Source: Beaufortia kweichowensis
Lineage: Eukaryota > Chordata > Actinopteri > Cypriniformes > Gastromyzontidae
Reading direction: 5' to 3'
Assembly (NCBI GenBank): GCA_019155185.1
Contig: CM032794.1
Span: 17,478,946 to 17,542,945 of the forward strand
DNA length: 64,000 bases
Shown here: positions 1 through 13,900 of the stretch, in pieces
Position numbering within the stretch: the first letter of the stretch is position 1
Layout of the letters: each line of letters begins with the position of its first letter
Notes under the pieces: model-generated
What the model was told of the DNA's origin: nothing
Seen by the model: the letters and a program-made list of their open reading frames with translations, nothing else
The model's database searches: none
Translations under genes and position numbers: made by a program

Positions 1-1130
1 CTGTGTGGATTTTTTATGGATGCTAAACAATTTATTGTTGGAGAATTACACAAATGTGGCACCAGATTGAGTGTGAATATATCTTTTATACTTGTGTGTT
101 GCATTGACCTGGTGTGAACAGGCCTTTAGGCTTCATGGTTACAGTTGTGACTGTGATAAAACATAGTGAGAGCTAAACAGTCATCACTTGTTTACAGAGT
201 TATCTTTACTAATCACAACTAAATCTAACCCATTCTGCTGCTTTTTTGCTGCATCTGGAGCTCCTGTTGGTTCACAGTTTTTGGCTTATTTGAAAGAATG
301 ATGTTTTTTATGGACAGTGTCTGTATTGCTCTGTTTGGCTGTAGGAGCTAAAAGCACAATGTTTCTCTTTTGTATTTAGCACACACACATACACACAATC
401 TTCCTCCAGCCAGTCATGGACAGGCTCAGGACACGTATAAAGTGGATGAAACATGAAATACTTGAAATATGGTGCATCTTTAATTTTTTTTAATAGCTAT
501 TATTCTCATCTTTCTCTCTTTTACAAACATGCACACTCTTATAACTCTTCTGAGACACAACAATATTATCTCCAACCCTCTTTCTCCATTCATTTATACA
601 CATGCACTAATTGTATGCATGTCTGTACACTCTTTTAACAATATGCCTTGTAAACTTCAACCGATAGCCTTCTTTAATAGCCATGGCAATCAAAACAACA
701 TAATAAATTAAAGCCTTTGTCACAGTTAGTTAGATATTGTTTAATGAACTTTTGCTTGAGTTGTTTTTTATGGCAAATGGCCCTTTTGTTTTGCATGTTA
801 CCTTATTTTGGGCCGTTGGTTTTTTAAACACTTTGACTATTTCTGCGAGTTTTAATGTTGGAATTGTAATATGTACACTGAAAGGCTTCAGCCCAGGTAG
901 TGATGTGTAATGTGCAATTTGGTTACAGTGGAGTTTTTGTAATAATGGAATGAAACATGTTTACAGCATCATTAAAATCTTTTTTTCTTGCAAACATACT
1001 GTAAATATCCTGTATGTGTTTGTATATATATATATATATATAAATCTCACCTTAAAAATCCAATTTATTCATTTTAATTGTGTATTAGGCAAAAACTAAG
1101 TACACAATAAGGGCTGCAAACCAGAGGGGT
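1..1130 (+). other. Possible 3' UTR of an upstream gene, otherwise unassigned
   Basis: No convincing coding exon is visible. The stretch is AT-rich with T-runs, a TGTAAATA-type element near 1001 and an ATTAAA hexamer near 971, which is the texture of a long vertebrate 3' UTR on the plus strand. A short TA dinucleotide run sits at about 1023-1042. In human the syt4-slc14a2 interval contains SETBP1, so the tail of such a neighbour is possible, but this is inference only. Confidence 0.25.
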
Positions 1131-1252
1131 GTGACATTTGTGACATTTTAAGTATGTTCAGTGTTAAATCTTTTGGTTTCTAATAAATAACTTCAAATTG
1201 ATTAGGAATTCACTTGTGTCCTTGTGGTGGTAGAAAGAGCTCATTAAGAGCC

Positions 1253-1258
1253 TTTATT
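1253..1258 (-). terminator. Candidate polyadenylation signal of the urea transporter gene
   Basis: On the minus strand this reads AATAAA, about 130 bases beyond the transporter stop codon. A second AATAAA on the same strand lies at about 1358-1363, only some 25 bases after the stop. Which one is used cannot be told from sequence alone. Confidence 0.4.
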
Positions 1259-1388
1259 TGATAAAGATTATCATTGTCACTTACAAAATGTCCAAAATGT
1301 CACTTACAACTTCTCTTTCAACATTACCCTATTTAATTATGAAAACATGAAATGTTTTTTATTATATCACTTATACATTATGTGTATT

Positions 1389-4300
1389 TCACACATCAGC
1401 AACATTGGTATTTGCCTCAGTCCATTGGTTGTGTGAGTTTAAGTTCATTTCTGGCGAGGTAACTTTTCCAATAGGGATTCTGTATTTTCTGAGATTTTTC
1501 CCTGTCAGCAGCAGCATCAAAGTGCCTGTCAAAGTGGCAGCCCAACTGCTGGCTGGAAGACCCACCTGCACAAGTGAGAAGCAAATACATAAACACTGAC
1601 TATATACAGAGAGGCTTAATGAGTTGTGTGTGTGTACTCACCAATCCTAGCAGGTTGCCAAAAGCAAAGTCTAAATAAGATGAAAGAAAGGCTGCAGAAA
1701 GAAGAAATACTTTAGTTGTAGGAAAAAAACAACAACAAAGGTTTTTGTTTGTGCATTACTCACCACTTGCAATAGATAAGAGGTGTGTTCGCCAACTAAA
1801 GATGAAAAGCGCCCCCACGGCCATGCAACCCAGAGCACCATTAAACCCTGCAAGGCCAGAGTATAAAAAGGCCCGCTGCACTGACACAGACAGACCTGCG
1901 GGGGGCGACAGAGATCATCCGAAAAGAGATTTAAACTAAAACTGATACAGATGAGCCATTGCTATTATCCTAATTCAGGTATATATGTTACTTTCAATAC
2001 CACACGCATTTATAGACTCGTTTGCTTGACCTATGTTAATATAGTTTTTAGTTGACAATAGGGTATACTGTCTCTTATACAGCGTAAACCTTTACTGCCT
2101 CTTTTACTGGCTATTGGCAAAAACATCTTTGGTAGCAGGTGTAGGCCAATGCATTTCAAGGGGCTTTAAGTGTGGTTGTAGTTATGATTGTGACCTGAAG
2201 GTGGCAGTATTGTCACTAGAGAATATAGTTGGCTTATAGTTGGTCTCCAAATCTCACTATCCGCCTGGGTTTCCCTAGAGGGTTGTTTAATGGTATTACA
2301 TCTTCTTTTTCTCTCTCTCTAATGCAGCCTCTTTCTATCTTAGCCTCTAATTTCCTGGTACCTTTCTCTCTCTATACGATAAATTCAAACCACACAGTTG
2401 ACCACAGGATGTTTACATTATATAAATAGTTTCAAACACTATTGAAAAACGTTTTCATGGGGCTGAGAATCATTAGGGAACAGCATGATCAAATTAGCAA
2501 GAAATATTTAAATGTACTGAGACATATGCGTCAACTTGGTAAATGATTTCAGGTTTACTTAAAGGAATAGTTAACCAATGAAATAAAATGATCTCATCAT
2601 TTACTTTTCCCTAATGCTATCTCAGGTATGAATTCCTTTCTTTAGTTGAACACATGCGAAGATTGTTTATGAAAATATGACGGACTTAACATGCACATAC
2701 ATTTATTAACTCACATAAGTGGATTACTTTTACGATAGCTACGATAGCAAACACAAAAGTTTTTACAACTTTTCACAACATTGTATTTTGGTTGCAGTTA
2801 GGTAATGTTGCAGTGCAACGTTTTAAAAACCACCCAGCAAACAGAAACGTTATAAAAAAATTCACATCATGAAAAGGTTGTAATAACGTTTTTATCCTAC
2901 GTATTTAATACGACAAAATGTCTGGGTTTTTTACGTTATAGGTATGTGTTGTTGTAACGTACCAGACACGTTTTCTTAACGTTATTTTAAGTTAGTGTTA
3001 AGTATTAAGTTAGGATGAGCATTGAATCAATGTGTTGGGGGACATTGTTTTGGGTAAATTGTTTCTCTAAATTTGCTGAATTTTTTTGAGTGCCAAACAT
3101 GCTGATTCCTGTGAGATTGCTAATAACCTTACTTACATATGCAAATCCCACATGACGCGCACACACGTTTTATGGGGACTTTTCATAGAGCATATGGAAA
3201 TAATGACTTATACTCTAAAAACTGTATAGATAATATAGTATACATAAATAGAATACATATTGTATATATCCTAACCCTCACACAAACCTTTCTGCAGTTT
3301 TAAGTTTTCAAATTATTTTGCATGTTTAATTTAAGTTTCCCTAATAGTGTCAGCTAACTACACACTTAAAAATAAAGGTGCAGCAAAAAGTTCTTCGATA
3401 GCATTGCTATATTTGGGGTTCCTGAAAGAACTATTTACTCAAAGGTTCTTAAAAGATCCATTTCTTTCTTGGCTTTTTTAAGTCAAAGAACGTTTTTGTA
3501 CTACTTTTCCCTTGTTTCTTTTTCTAAAAAGTTTTTTGTTTCTTTCAAGAGCTTTCACTCTCTCAGGTGACTGCTAACATTTGAGCCATAAACCAAGCAG
3601 CATATAATTTGACATTCACCAATCCTTTTTTATTGCTGTCATGCAGCAATGTAGAGTTTATAATGCAAGACACTGCAAATGAGCATCAATGGGAAACACA
3701 TTTAAGTGCACATTTTACATTACACTTTTGGGACTCTTTATGTTTCATTGGCATGGTGGAGCACTCCCCGACAATGTAGGATTCCAATAAAAGATTTCTG
3801 ATATAAAAAACCTATAGCAGAAGGACATAATCATCTTCTTCCCTGTTTCATCTAGAGAGCTATGCAAGATTTAAAAGAGGCTCTGATGGCTCATACCTTC
3901 TGTTCATTATCTCCTTCTTTTACATATTTGTTTCCTTTTTATAAAGGAATGTCTTAAACCAGAGTGTCATATGAATCAGTTTGCATGACTGCGCATTGCT
4001 CACACCAAGAACCTATTGACAGTTTTGCTGAATGTTACAAATTGGTAAACATCTGTAGATGAGATACTATTGGAAAACAGATTGTAATAAGGCATTCATG
4101 AAATTGTTAGAGTGAATCTGAAATAGTTTGTTATTTAAAAAATAGATCTATTTCTGATGTATATAAAATATATAAATGTGAACCTGCCTGTGAAAAAAAG
4201 TATTTTTTTGTGATTTTGAATGAAGAACATTCTGTAAAAATATTACTTTGTCATCTTTAATAGTGGTCGAGTAAGATTATGTCAAAGATTTAAATCATAG

Positions 4301-5938
4301 TAAAATTAATAGGTAAAACCAAACTTTGATGCTCGTTATCTCAGAATTAGATTTTTAGACTTTAGCCTGGTTTTCACAGACAGAGTCACAAATGAGGTAC
4401 ATAAAACATACATTATATAGAAAGTTCTATGCAGTTCTATAATCTTATTTAAATATTATTATGTTTACAGGCTTTTCTTTATGTAACTGTGTGTGGGCAC
4501 AGATCACCAGTTGTCTGTAAAATTATTTGGTTATGAACTTGTGATAACTTCAGTAGGTTTACTCTATGAGTCATATGCTTTGTCGCAAAACAAACACCAG
4601 ATCTCATTATCAGTGATCCACACTTAATGCTGTCTAACAAGTTTATGAATCCTGTGATTCATTTTAGTTACGTCTCTGTGCAGGCAGGTATACGGTAGTA
4701 CTTTCATTATCAAAACAACAAACAAACAAAAAACAAATCAGCAGGATTATAGTACATAAGTTATTGGCATTTCAAGAGGAGCTTGTTCATCAAATTTGTC
4801 GATCAAAACACTAAGACATCTTGCTTGCTTCACTCTCATTTAACATTTCTACTTATACTTCATTTCAACTTAAGTTAATTAAGCAAGGCAAATCTGCTTA
4901 CTTGCAGCACTCAAAATCAAAATCATAAACATCAGAATGTGTGAAAGAGAAATTTATGATTAGCCAATTTTTGATCAGTGATTAAGATAAATCACACCGA
5001 TCACTGAAACAGGTTGGTTTATTACATTATCACATTTTGCTTTAATGCAGTGGTCCCCAAATTTGGTCCTGGAGGGCCGGTGTCATGCAGAGTTTAGCTC
5101 CAACTATAATCAAACACACCTGAACCAGCTAATCAAGGTCTTGAGGCAAGTTGGAGCTAAAAACTACGACACCGGCCCTCCAGGAATGAACTTGTGTACC
5201 ATTGCTTTGAAGTCAAGTCAATGACAACATTTAGTCATACGTTTTTTATACTGGTGACTAAAGAAGTCATTTAGGATACAGTGAAGGCCGGCAGACACCG
5301 TACTACTCGCTCAGCCATGATTTTAAAGAACTCTGAACAATGCTAAAGTGATCTTGTAAAGAGAGTCTGTTACTTTATGCTTTTGGTTGGTAGAAGCAGA
5401 TGTAATTCCACTCTCGTTTTTGACACTTAAAATGCACTTAGACTAGTGTGAGAGGAAATTGTACACCAGAAACATATAGTGAACTATTGATGAATAAAAG
5501 GAGAGGAGGATGAGAAAAAGATAAGTGATATTGATTAAAGAGTGAGTGTGTCCCATATTAGGTTTAGGGGTAGGGTGAGGGTTAAAGGATACAATATACA
5601 GTTTGTACAGTATAAAAGTCATTATGACTTTAAACATGATAACCCAACATGTGTGTGTTTATGTGCATATTTTGTTTATACCTTGGGGACTATTTTGTCA
5701 CCAGGTGTGACCTTAATCAAAAAAATCCCTTTGGAAAAATTTAGATTGTTCTCAATTCTGAAAATAAAGAAAATAATGTTTTGTTCTTTGAATTCTAAAG
5801 TTAGATTGTGGGTTAAGGGGTTAATATATAGTAATTACAATTAGCTGTATTTAAAATCAAATCAATAGGTGTGTGAATGAAGTACATTTCTCAAATAATG
5901 GGTCTTACATCCTTCCTGTATTCTAGCTTTCACAATTC

Positions 5939-5986
<48 letters not shown>

Positions 5987-5999
5987 AGGAGAGGGAGAG

Positions 6000-6075
<76 letters not shown>

Positions 6076-9000
6076 AAACTAAAAATATGAAGGATAAATA
6101 CATAAACCACAAGTCAGTCCTTGGTCTCTAGATAGTCCTATTAAATGTTGCTTTTTTGTAGAATATTAAATGAGAGTATTGCAGTTTGTGAGTGTGAATC
6201 ACCCTGCAGGGTAGGAAATGAAACTAGTGGAAACCCAGTAAGCGTGTGTGTGTAGAGGATGTATCTTACATCAGCTCTCTCCAACACACACAGACTCTCT
6301 GTAGCACCTTTGCATCCTCGATGACTCATATGTCTTTCTACTGATGAGTATCCAAAAGAAGAGAGAGAGCAAGACTGCGTGTGTTTGTGTGAGAGAGGGA
6401 CAATCTAAAACACTCTTCTGGAAGGAAACAGGCACAGCAGCAAACACAGGACCATTAACAAACAGAAAACACACATTATCTCAGCGTGTGCACAGTGGGC
6501 GTTTGAGAAAGTCAGATTGCAGCATATAAACCGCAGCTAAACAAACAGAATCATTATCAAAACCTACGATTTACTCGTAACCCTTACCCTGCTAAAAAGA
6601 CCATCTTCCATCAGCATGACTGGTTGATTTATCCATCCTGATGCAATCCTAGCTGTATATGACATTTTCTCACTAGCTGAACTCAAACATGTTCCTCTTC
6701 TTGAGAAACGGAAATAAACCCATGAGCATGTAAAGTTTAAATGTCATATGATGATCCTAAAAACCACATTATTTTGTGTATTTGGTTTAAAGCAATGTGT
6801 TTACGCGGTTTAAGATTCAAAAAGGAAATTATTTTACACATAAATCCAGATAAATTCAGACCTACACGGCTTCAAACTTTAGCAAATTTAGTACACGACT
6901 TTAAATCAAATAATTTTTATCAAACTACTGACTGCAGCTGTGATCGCGTCAGAGGAGAAATGACTGGATTCTCCCAAGGTTTTTTCTCCATATATATATA
7001 TATTCATTAATGGAGTTTGGGTTTCTTGCCACCGTTGCCGTGTTGGAGTGCTCACTAGGAGACTGCTGATATTAGATATTAGTGATATTAGATATTAATT
7101 ATTAAATTAGCATTTATATTTTCCTGCTTGTCATTCTGTTTATTCTGCTGTAAAGCGCGGTTGAAACAGTGCTACATTGTTAAAGCGCTATACAAATAAA
7201 CTTGAACTTGAACTTCAACATACCGGAGATTATTGTTGCTCCTCTCTGCCCCACCTTTCTGAACCGCGTAGATTTGTACAAAGCTCATCATTCTGAAAAG
7301 CACGGTGTGCTCTGATTGGCCAGAGACCAAGTGCACTGTGATTGGTCCGAATTCCCCGAGCATGTGACGAAATGTTACGCCCCTTACCATTTTTGAAAAA
7401 CACAGCGTCTCAACAACATGGTGGCGCTGGCGGCAACAATACAAGAGTGAGAATAAAAGGCATAGACAAATATATAATAACTAGACACGACATTGGCCTC
7501 GGGATCGTACGTCAACGCCGCGGCCATCTTAGCTAGGTCAACGTTTCCATAACTCTCATTACTGGACTGGGGAAAAATGCCTGTTTTGTGTGCCGCTTGC
7601 AATTTAAATTGTGTAAATCACAATTTAAAACAGATTTCGGGAAATTACCTTTCACATGTAAGACTAAAAAGTTATTTTTGTTTGTATTTGGTCATTAAAA
7701 CATTTTGTTGACACTATGTCAGTAGGAGTCAGACTATTAATAACTAGCGATAGCGCAATTTAGCTGTGAGTCGAGACTTCACAAAGTTTTTAAATTCTTT
7801 CAGAAATAGTTTCAGTTTTTGTCATTTTCTATTACGAAATAAATTGCGAGTAACCAAGATAATTCGTTTATACTGCAGTTTTACAATCGAGTATGCCAAC
7901 CTAGTAGTTCTAATGTATCATTATTATTATTATACATATATGCAATATATATGCAATATACATATTACTATTATCAATCTATTATGATATTATATTATGG
8001 CACAGTATTTATTTGATTGTTATTGATGTTCTGCAATTGATTGATTTATGATTTACTTGACTTTTTTGTCCATAGTTATTCATATAGTTATACTGTACAT
8101 ATTATTTGCTGTTTCATATTTATACTATATTACAAATATATTTAATGCACTGTCATTGTACCAGAGAGGATCCATCAGTTATTGTCTGTTTTTGAAGTAT
8201 ATATATCTGTAAATAACTGCAACATTTTAATTCTGTGATTTAAAATACATTACTATTTTTCTCAGTATTTCAAAGAGAACAAGGTGTGTTCTGACCTGAA
8301 GCCCAAGAAAGACAAAAACAGTGAGATTAATGAAAGAAAAGCATTTTCCTCGGTTAGAAGACTTTTTTTGTGTGAAATTAATTATATTACATTAGGGATG
8401 CCTTCACAATTCTTAACTCAAAAGTTCTCATTCACATCTTCATTAAATAAACATTTTTCTAACTATCTTTTCGTACTATCGCGATTTTACATAACTGGAG
8501 ATAACTGGAGACCAGGTAGTTCATAAAGCATTGATATCAGTTGATAAACGTTTTATTTTTAATCTTGAAAAACCGCAGCTCTACCATTTAGTTGCACTTG
8601 ATTCAAGGGGACGCATGACCTAGTCAATATAGCGGGCGTGTTGACGTATTGCAGCAATGGACAGAAGCAGCCAATGTCGCGTCTACACTCTAAAAAATAA
8701 AACATTGGTTCAACAAAAAAAAGTATGTTAACGTTTTCCACTAGAATTTTTAACTTAGGCCAATGGGGAGAATTACATTAATTCAAAGCAATATTTTGAG
8801 TTGATCCAACATAATGTTTTAAGTAAGGTGAAGACGTTTTTTTGCCACAATAAAAACACATTTCTTGAACTTACAAATTGTCAACATGAATGCAACTATT
8901 TAAGTTGATCCAACATAATGTTTTAAATAACGTGAAGACAGAAAATCAGACAGTAATAGTCAAATGATTTAGAACCATTGATTTTACATTCAAGGCACTA

Positions 9001-10890
9001 ATTTAAACATGAAATGAACAAATATTCTTTCAATCAACTTTAAAAAGAAGATTTACAGCCTCACCCCACACCATGTTCTCTAATGCAGACATCAAGTTTA
9101 AATATTAGACCAACAGTTAACAATTAGCTGCTATTGCAGCTAACCACACGTAAAGCAAAACCGCGTTGCTGCTCATGTGTTTGCCACAAAACATCCCTCG
9201 GCCGCAGTCCATGTTCGGTCACCATAAACTTTATTTACGCCATTTTACTCCACAACCACAACACGAATTTACCGCGTTCTCCAACAACACCTTTCACAAA
9301 TGTCGGTATTCGGTTACAGTATCACCAACAGAATCCTGAGCGAATGTAATTCAATGTAATTAAGCAAAAATTACTTACCATTCACCAAGTGTCAATGACT
9401 TAAAGCTGGTAACTCGTCTATGAACATGCCGCACATGCAGGGAAACTTTGCGTCATCAGATTGTATTTTTACATTAACAGAACTTCAAATTAAATACATT
9501 TTGATTAACTGAAAATGTTAAGCTATGACAAGTCATGAAGTATATCGAATCAATAGGCATCATTTGTGTGTCATCCAAGCTCAATAAAATAACAATTACA
9601 AGTAAAAAGTCTAACAGCATTTCAGAACTTGATTTTTTATGTCACAACAATATATATATTTAAGTAATGACTAAAGGTCCCCTGAATTCGTTTTTAGAGT
9701 GTAGTTATTATATATATGTCTATGATAAAAGGTACGCATTCTTTTATTGCATATACATTTGGGCGGTTTGGAAACTGTCTTCATAGACATGTGGGGGCGT
9801 GTTTGAACAAGGTGTTTTGGGAAGGGGTGGCTGAGCCTTTACAGAGACTATCTCATTGGGATTAAGACAAGATTTGTAACTCTGCAGATTTTATACATGC
9901 ACAGACAGCGAAGCTACATAACACACTAAAGAGAAAGGAAAACAAGAAATCGCATCATATGACCCCTTTAAATATGGATCTCTTTGTTTCTCATGTGTCT
10001 TGTGAGCAATGAGATTTTAAGTTATCAACGTGCTGCCATATTTTAACTTCAATCGCTAAATAGGCTCGAAATACTCATATTTTTTGTCTCACAAACATAC
10101 CGTTTTCTTCCGATAGATTGCTTTAATGATTGATGTATGTGCTTTTTGGGCTTTCCATATAAGAAGATAACATGACAGTATTTTGATAAAATATTGGTCT
10201 TTTGTGTTCAGTTGAGGAAAGGAAGTTGGGATATACAGTTGAGATGCTATGAGGGCGAGTGAATAACTATAGAAATTTGGGTCAACTATTTTAATTTTAA
10301 TGAACTTCATAGGTCTTGGAAGACTTTGATGATACATTTTAGTGACAAACCTGAACACAGACATTGAGATCTCTTTTGAAACTATAGAAGAGACACATTG
10401 AAAACTATGAGCAGGAATCATGGAAAACAGGTATCTATTTTGTCCACTACTTAATTTCTTTGCTGTCTACAAAGAAACATTTGAGATATTACAGAAACCT
10501 CATTTGTAACTCTTGCAGTCACACTTTTGTTTTCTGTTTGTAATTTCCTTTGTCTTCCTAGTTTACCTGCCAGATTGCCAATGACAGATCCAAGGAGGGC
10601 GTAGACAGCCAAAATGGGTGAGAAGAGTAGAACAGCAGCCAGGATAAGCAATGAAGGCCCCAGAGTCTGACATGCAAATATCTGCCCCACGCCCAACACT
10701 GCCCCCTCTAGGAGCTAATGGGGACAACAAATCATAGAAGACCTGATTATAAACTTATACACAAGTTATCCCATAAATATTTACAATAGTATAATTTGTT
10801 TACAGTTTTTGTAACATATAGATAAATATTTAAATGCATGGTCCATTTTACAAATACAAAATTTAACAGGAATTTAATTGTGTATTATAA

Positions 10891-10954
<64 letters not shown>

Positions 10955-13900
10955 GACCCAGTCTGTGAAAACCAGGCTAAAGTAAAAAAATCTAATTCTG
11001 AGATAACGAGCCTCAAAGTTTGAATTCACCTATTAATTTCAATTTTTGACATGACATTACTCAGACAATATTAAAGATATCAATTGTAAATTCTCACAGA
11101 ATATTCTTTACATTACATAGAATGATTTTATGTAGAAAACAGAAAAAGCACAAAAAATAACAAGTTAAAAAGAAGAGCATTTATTCAAAAAATAAATCTT
11201 TTCTAACAATGTAAATCTATACTATCACTTTTTATTTAACACATCCTTGATTAATAAAAGTATTAATTACTTTCAAAAAAAGAAAGAATAAAAGTGTCCT
11301 GACCCCAAACTTTTGATAGTAGTGTATATTGCTAGAAAACCTTTCTATTTTAAATAAATGCTGTTTTTTTAACCTTTTATTGATCAAAGAATCCTGAAAA
11401 AAAGTATCACAGGTTCCAAAAAATATTAAGCAGCAACTGTTTCCAGCACTGATGATAAATCAGAATATTAGAATGATTTATGAAGGATTATGTGACACTT
11501 AAGACTGGAGTTAGACATCGTTTAAGACAGCTGGTGAAAATTCAGCTTTGCATCACAGAAATAAATTATATTTTGAAGTATATTCATATAAAACCCATTA
11601 TTTTATATTATAATAACATTTTGCAATATTATTGTTTTTTTCTATATTTTTGATCAAATAAATGCAGCCTTGATGAGCGTAAGAGATTTCTTAAAAAAAC
11701 TTTACAAGTCTTACTGATCTCAAACTTTTAAGTGGGGGTGTATATATAACACAATTAGATTCCTTGATTTAAAGAAACAAACCAAACTGTTTTTACAAAA
11801 CAGTTCAAAGCATTTTGTTTAAAAATATTTTGTCCAGAAGCTTCAGAATTTCCAAAAGAATATAGTAATATAGTTAATATAAGTTGAATACCTATTGCCT
11901 GAAAGTCCCATTTCAAAATGCTTCTTGCACATTAAAAATTCATTATAGAGAGTGAAAGAAGGAGAAATAAAAAATAAAGCTCTCTCTTTCTGCATGTTTA
12001 TGCACACTGTCTCTATAGAGACGTGGTAAAAGCGCAAGATGTTGTTCTGTTGAGTATAGGCTATAGGCTATAAACAGTATATAATAGTCAGTTGCTGTGG
12101 TGTCCCAGAGAAAGCAGATCAGCCCACTGCTTAATAGTATTATTAGACCAAAGTAATTAAATAAATATAATCATGGCATAAAATATCAGCACACAAACAC
12201 ACACACTTCTCAGTTCTTACTGGAAGAGATGAAACAAAAGCATGATGAATAGATCTAGGAGGAAAAAGACCTTTGTGTGGGCTTATAATGGATGTTTAAA
12301 AGAGAAAACAAATATATGACACATGAAAAAGACAAATGACATGATATCAAATAATCTGCTTTCATCTTTTCTTCAGCATCTCTCAATCCTGTTTGTCTTC
12401 TGGTATTTTATTCTCTCACCTGTGGCACGTGCAGCTGGGTGTGGTTGGTGCTCTCTGGCGCCCCTGGTGGCAGAGCTGGATAGTTTGGAAAATATGGATT
12501 AGAAGTGCCAGTACATGCCAGGTAGAGCAGGATGACTGTGTTAAAAGGAAACACACTGACTGGTAAGTCCCAGCGGTCCAGAACTGAAGCCAAACCACTG
12601 GACAGAAATGTCCTGAGACCGGACAAGAAAGGCTTTTAGAGTTTCTAGAGGTTATGATTCATTCATTCATGTTTGTGTGTATTTGTGTCATTGAAAGGTT
12701 TTCTTACGTTGTAGCTCCACCAAGACATACAGGCAACAGCAGCCACCAATACCATTTACCAGCAGAGCTAAACACACCCATCAGTAAAGCCACCAGCATT
12801 CCATTAAAACCATATAGTCCACTGGATACCTCCTTGCTGCAGACACAAACACACATCAGGAACAGCACCTGCTATTCTTTTAGCTTTTTTATTGTGTTGG
12901 GTTTATTTATTAGTTCACTTATCTTGGACTAAATGTGCTTTTCACACAGTAGGGCAGTTTATACTATTTTATTCTAATGTATACAATATTTACTAATTTA
13001 TAATACTATCTACATTCTAAGAAATACTTTTTGTTGGTTGCTTTACTTAATAAAAACTAACAAGTGAAGCTAACTGCCTTGTTTGGTAGACCCCTCATTG
13101 CAGCTGGAAAAGCAATCAGTGCTCATGGGGTTTGTTTTTTTAGGTGTGCATCAATATCTTCACATCTTTGTTTTTCTTTCTTTGTGGTTCTAAATATTCT
13201 GCTGTTAATGCACATATGTGTTTTTGTTTATACGCACATGGTTGTGAACATGATTTGTCGGCGTATACATTTACGAGTGCATGACTAACACCTTTGGCTA
13301 ACCGGTGCCTAAAGTATTAATAAAATTAGCATGTGTGGGTTTGGATCTTCTCACCAGTCCTGTCCCAGCATTACAGCTGTGAAGGTGGAGGCTAAGAGGC
13401 CGAGCATCCCCAGCAGGGCCTGCCAGGGGCTCTCCAGCAGCAGTGCTGCCAGAATCAGAGCTCCACTCAGGGGGTTATTTACCAGAATCACCTGCGAAGT
13501 CCCACGCAAACACCATTCAGCCAACTGCAGTGGGAAGAGTTTATCTGAGAGAGGGGGAGAGAGAACTGTAATGGATGAAGGCAGAAGGTAAGAGAGATAA
13601 AAAGTTGAAGTTGGCATGAAACGGCGAGGGTATTTTCATCCAAACTGTGACGTATAGGAGAGTGAAATGGCTTTTAAAGGGCTTGATTTCGTCCTTCAGG
13701 AATTGATTGGATCGCTGGAGGTCGGAAAAGAGATGTAGTTTGGAGGGGGAGGGGAAGTTAATTATTTTGATTAAAGTAATTATAATTAAAATAATGACCA
13801 TTCCAGATAAATCAGTTATAATAAACACAGCAGTAATAAGAATTAGTTGTGATTTCATGGTCACTATAATAAAGCAGTGTTTATATGACACCGTTCTGAT

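Larger units (their letters stand above)
1896..10566 (-). other. Fifth intron of the urea transporter gene, filled with mobile elements
   Basis: This 8.7 kb intron separates the coding for the first repeat plus central loop from most of the second repeat. It carries at least ten dispersed-repeat copies, which are listed separately, and no additional exon that I can support. The other introns of the gene are much shorter. Confidence 0.8.

Noticed and set aside
5862..6131. Open frames of Arg-Glu and Ser-Leu repeats
   Set aside because: They read through the GA microsatellite. The same artefact appears at 16274-16510 and 19449-19524.
8284..8526. 80-residue frame inside the composite element
   Set aside because: It starts MCSDLKPKKDKNSEINERK but shows no transposase or zinc-finger signature and has no continuation.
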